This document shows, piece by piece, positions 63,172 to 64,000 of a DNA stretch of 64,000 bases. The DNA is from Symbiodinium natans. Lineage: Eukaryota > Sar > Dinophyceae > Suessiales > Symbiodiniaceae. Location: positions 555,001 to 619,000 of the forward strand of contig CAJNDS010002091.1 of assembly GCA_905221605.1 (NCBI GenBank). The letters are read 5' to 3'. The first letter of the stretch is position 1. Every line of letters begins with the position of its first letter. The notes below the pieces were generated by a model. The model did no database searches, was not told where the DNA came from, and saw nothing but the letters and a program-made list of their open reading frames with translations. The position numbers were made by a program, and so were the translations under genes.

Positions 63172-63215
63172 TGGGGCGAAGCAGCTTGAAAAGCCTTCGA
63201 CTCTTAGGCCTACAA
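63172..63215 (+). CDS. candidate exon
   Basis: CTATTTCTAG acceptor, reads GRSSLKSLRLLGLQ, GC donor. Confidence 0.4.
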
Positions 63216-63685
63216 GCCCCGAAACCCCCAAACCTCCCAACCCCCCACACCCCAATCTCCCAAAACTTCTAAACCCTAAGTGTTTCAACCCATAAACCTT
63301 TAACTAAACCCCTAACCCCCAAATCCCTAAATGAGTTTCAGGGCATGCGACCTAGGTTTAGGGCTAGTGTTTAGGGTTTCTAGGACGGTCAAGGCGGAAC
63401 CCACCCCTCGACACTATCCAGCCAGCTGAATAGAAACCAGTCACTACCAACCACTGTCCCAAGAAGACTAATCTGGGGTCGGAGGCGAAAATTGGTGGTT
63501 TGGAGGAGGGCTATCCACTCCTGGGTTTCGGGTTTAGGGTTTAGGGTCCACGTACCTCATTTCCAGAGACATGGGCCCCAAAGACCCAAAAAAGGAGGTA
63601 CTTTAAGGACCGAGTATTCCCTAGTTAGGTACATGGACCCTTTAGGGAATAGAGTCTAGGAGCTGTGGGTCTGGTGGCGCGCTAG

Positions 63686-63768
63686 CCCTAAACCCTAAAC
63701 CCTACACCCCAAACCCCAAACCCCAAACCCTAAACCCCAAACCCCAAACCCTAAACCCTAAACCCTTG
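63686..63768 (-). repeat. telomeric heptamer tract (CCCTAAA/CCCCAAA)
   Basis: About twelve units forming the left border of the final exon-like island. Confidence 0.9.
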
Positions 63769-63775
63769 GGACTAG

Positions 63776-63871
63776 GATTTCGGCCGCGCGGCAAGATGGA
63801 GGACCTCGCCGCGACTCCCAGGGATTCTGTCTGCCGCTGAAGCTTCACCTGAGCTGCGACACTTGCAAGCT
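63776..63871 (+). CDS. candidate exon, 32 codons, between opposed telomeric tracts
   Basis: GGACTAG acceptor, reads DFGRAARWRTSPRLPGILSA then AEASPELRHLQA in phase 0, donor GTTAGGG that opens the next TTTAGGG tract. A model example of the CCCTAAA-exon-TTTAGGG arrangement. Confidence 0.55.
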
Positions 63872-63960
63872 GTTAGGGTTTAGGGTTTGGGGTTTAGGGT
63901 TTAGGGTGTAGGGTTTAGGGTTTAGGGTTTCGGGTTTAGGGTTTAGGGTTTAGGGTTTGG
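63872..63960 (+). repeat. telomeric heptamer tract (TTTAGGG)
   Basis: About twelve units, a few TTTGGGG and TTTCGGG, starting exactly at the putative donor. Confidence 0.9.
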
Positions 63961-64000
63961 ATGGTTCGTAGGGACTATATAGGTGGTTATAGGGTTTATC

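Noticed and set aside
1-64000. A true chromosome end or subtelomere
   Set aside because: Telomeric tracts are short, in both orientations and spread through 64 kb with unique sequence between them; none reaches the window edge as a long one-way array.
1-64000. CRISPR array, from the regular short repeats
   Set aside because: The repeats are 7-9 bp telomere-type units without spacers of constant size, in a eukaryotic setting.
1-64000. Dinoflagellate spliced-leader gene or acceptor-proximal leader relic
   Set aside because: I looked for the core CCATTTTGGCTCAAG and its complement and found only partial chance matches, such as near 12838.
1-64000. tRNA or rRNA genes
   Set aside because: No cloverleaf with GTTCGA-type loop or conserved rRNA block was recognised by eye; a covariance-model scan would be needed to exclude short RNAs.
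1-64000. Retrotransposon reverse transcriptase or integrase
   Set aside because: No YxDD-type motif in suitable context and no long terminal repeats were seen.

Overview
The window looks like nuclear DNA of a dinoflagellate, probably a Suessiales-type alga. The inference rests on three things. Plant-type telomeric heptamer (TTTAGGG/CCCTAAA) is scattered through the whole window. Several reading frames match protein families that I know mainly from dinoflagellate genome assemblies. Likely splice donors are GT, GC and possibly GA, with AG acceptors. TTTAGGG also occurs in plants and green algae, so it is not proof alone. I saw no rRNA, tRNA, CRISPR, plasmid or bacterial feature.

Region 1 (about 2.6-20.6 kb) is moderately gene-rich, and nearly all recognisable coding sequence is on the minus strand. 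It holds a 617-codon single-exon ORF of a multicopy dinoflagellate family (2684-4534), Pro/Ala-rich and Lys-rich proteins with dinoflagellate-type C-terminal domains (8.1-9.5 kb, 15.2-16.7 kb), and a protein with a motif like a methyltransferase glycine loop (13.6-14.4 kb). A two-exon fragment at 20.2-20.5 kb splices in frame. Several models carry frame breaks and may be decaying copies.

Region 2 (about 21-64 kb) looks at first like gene-free telomeric junk. On closer reading it is a series of 30-150 bp GC-rich islands set between telomeric tracts, short inverted-repeat elements and G/C runs. Many islands are open in at least one frame, start after AG and end before GT or GC. In four sets they join with matching phase: 29423-29822, 38942-39490, 49378-49746 and 54100-56045. 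I therefore read most of the islands as small plus-strand exons of one or more very intron-rich genes, and much of the telomeric sequence as intronic. None of these proteins is recognised. GC-rich islands are often open on both strands, so the strand of isolated exons is uncertain.

At least five families of short MITE-like inverted-repeat elements are interspersed. One of them (CTGGTTCTTAG...CTAAGAACCAG) has GT and AG at its termini, and one copy sits exactly between two in-frame exons, as an introner would. Telomeric repeats also lie inside copies of these elements. The most interesting hypothesis is that telomere-type heptamers, whose unit already contains G|GTTTAG and TTTAG|G, have been recruited as spliceable intron sequence.
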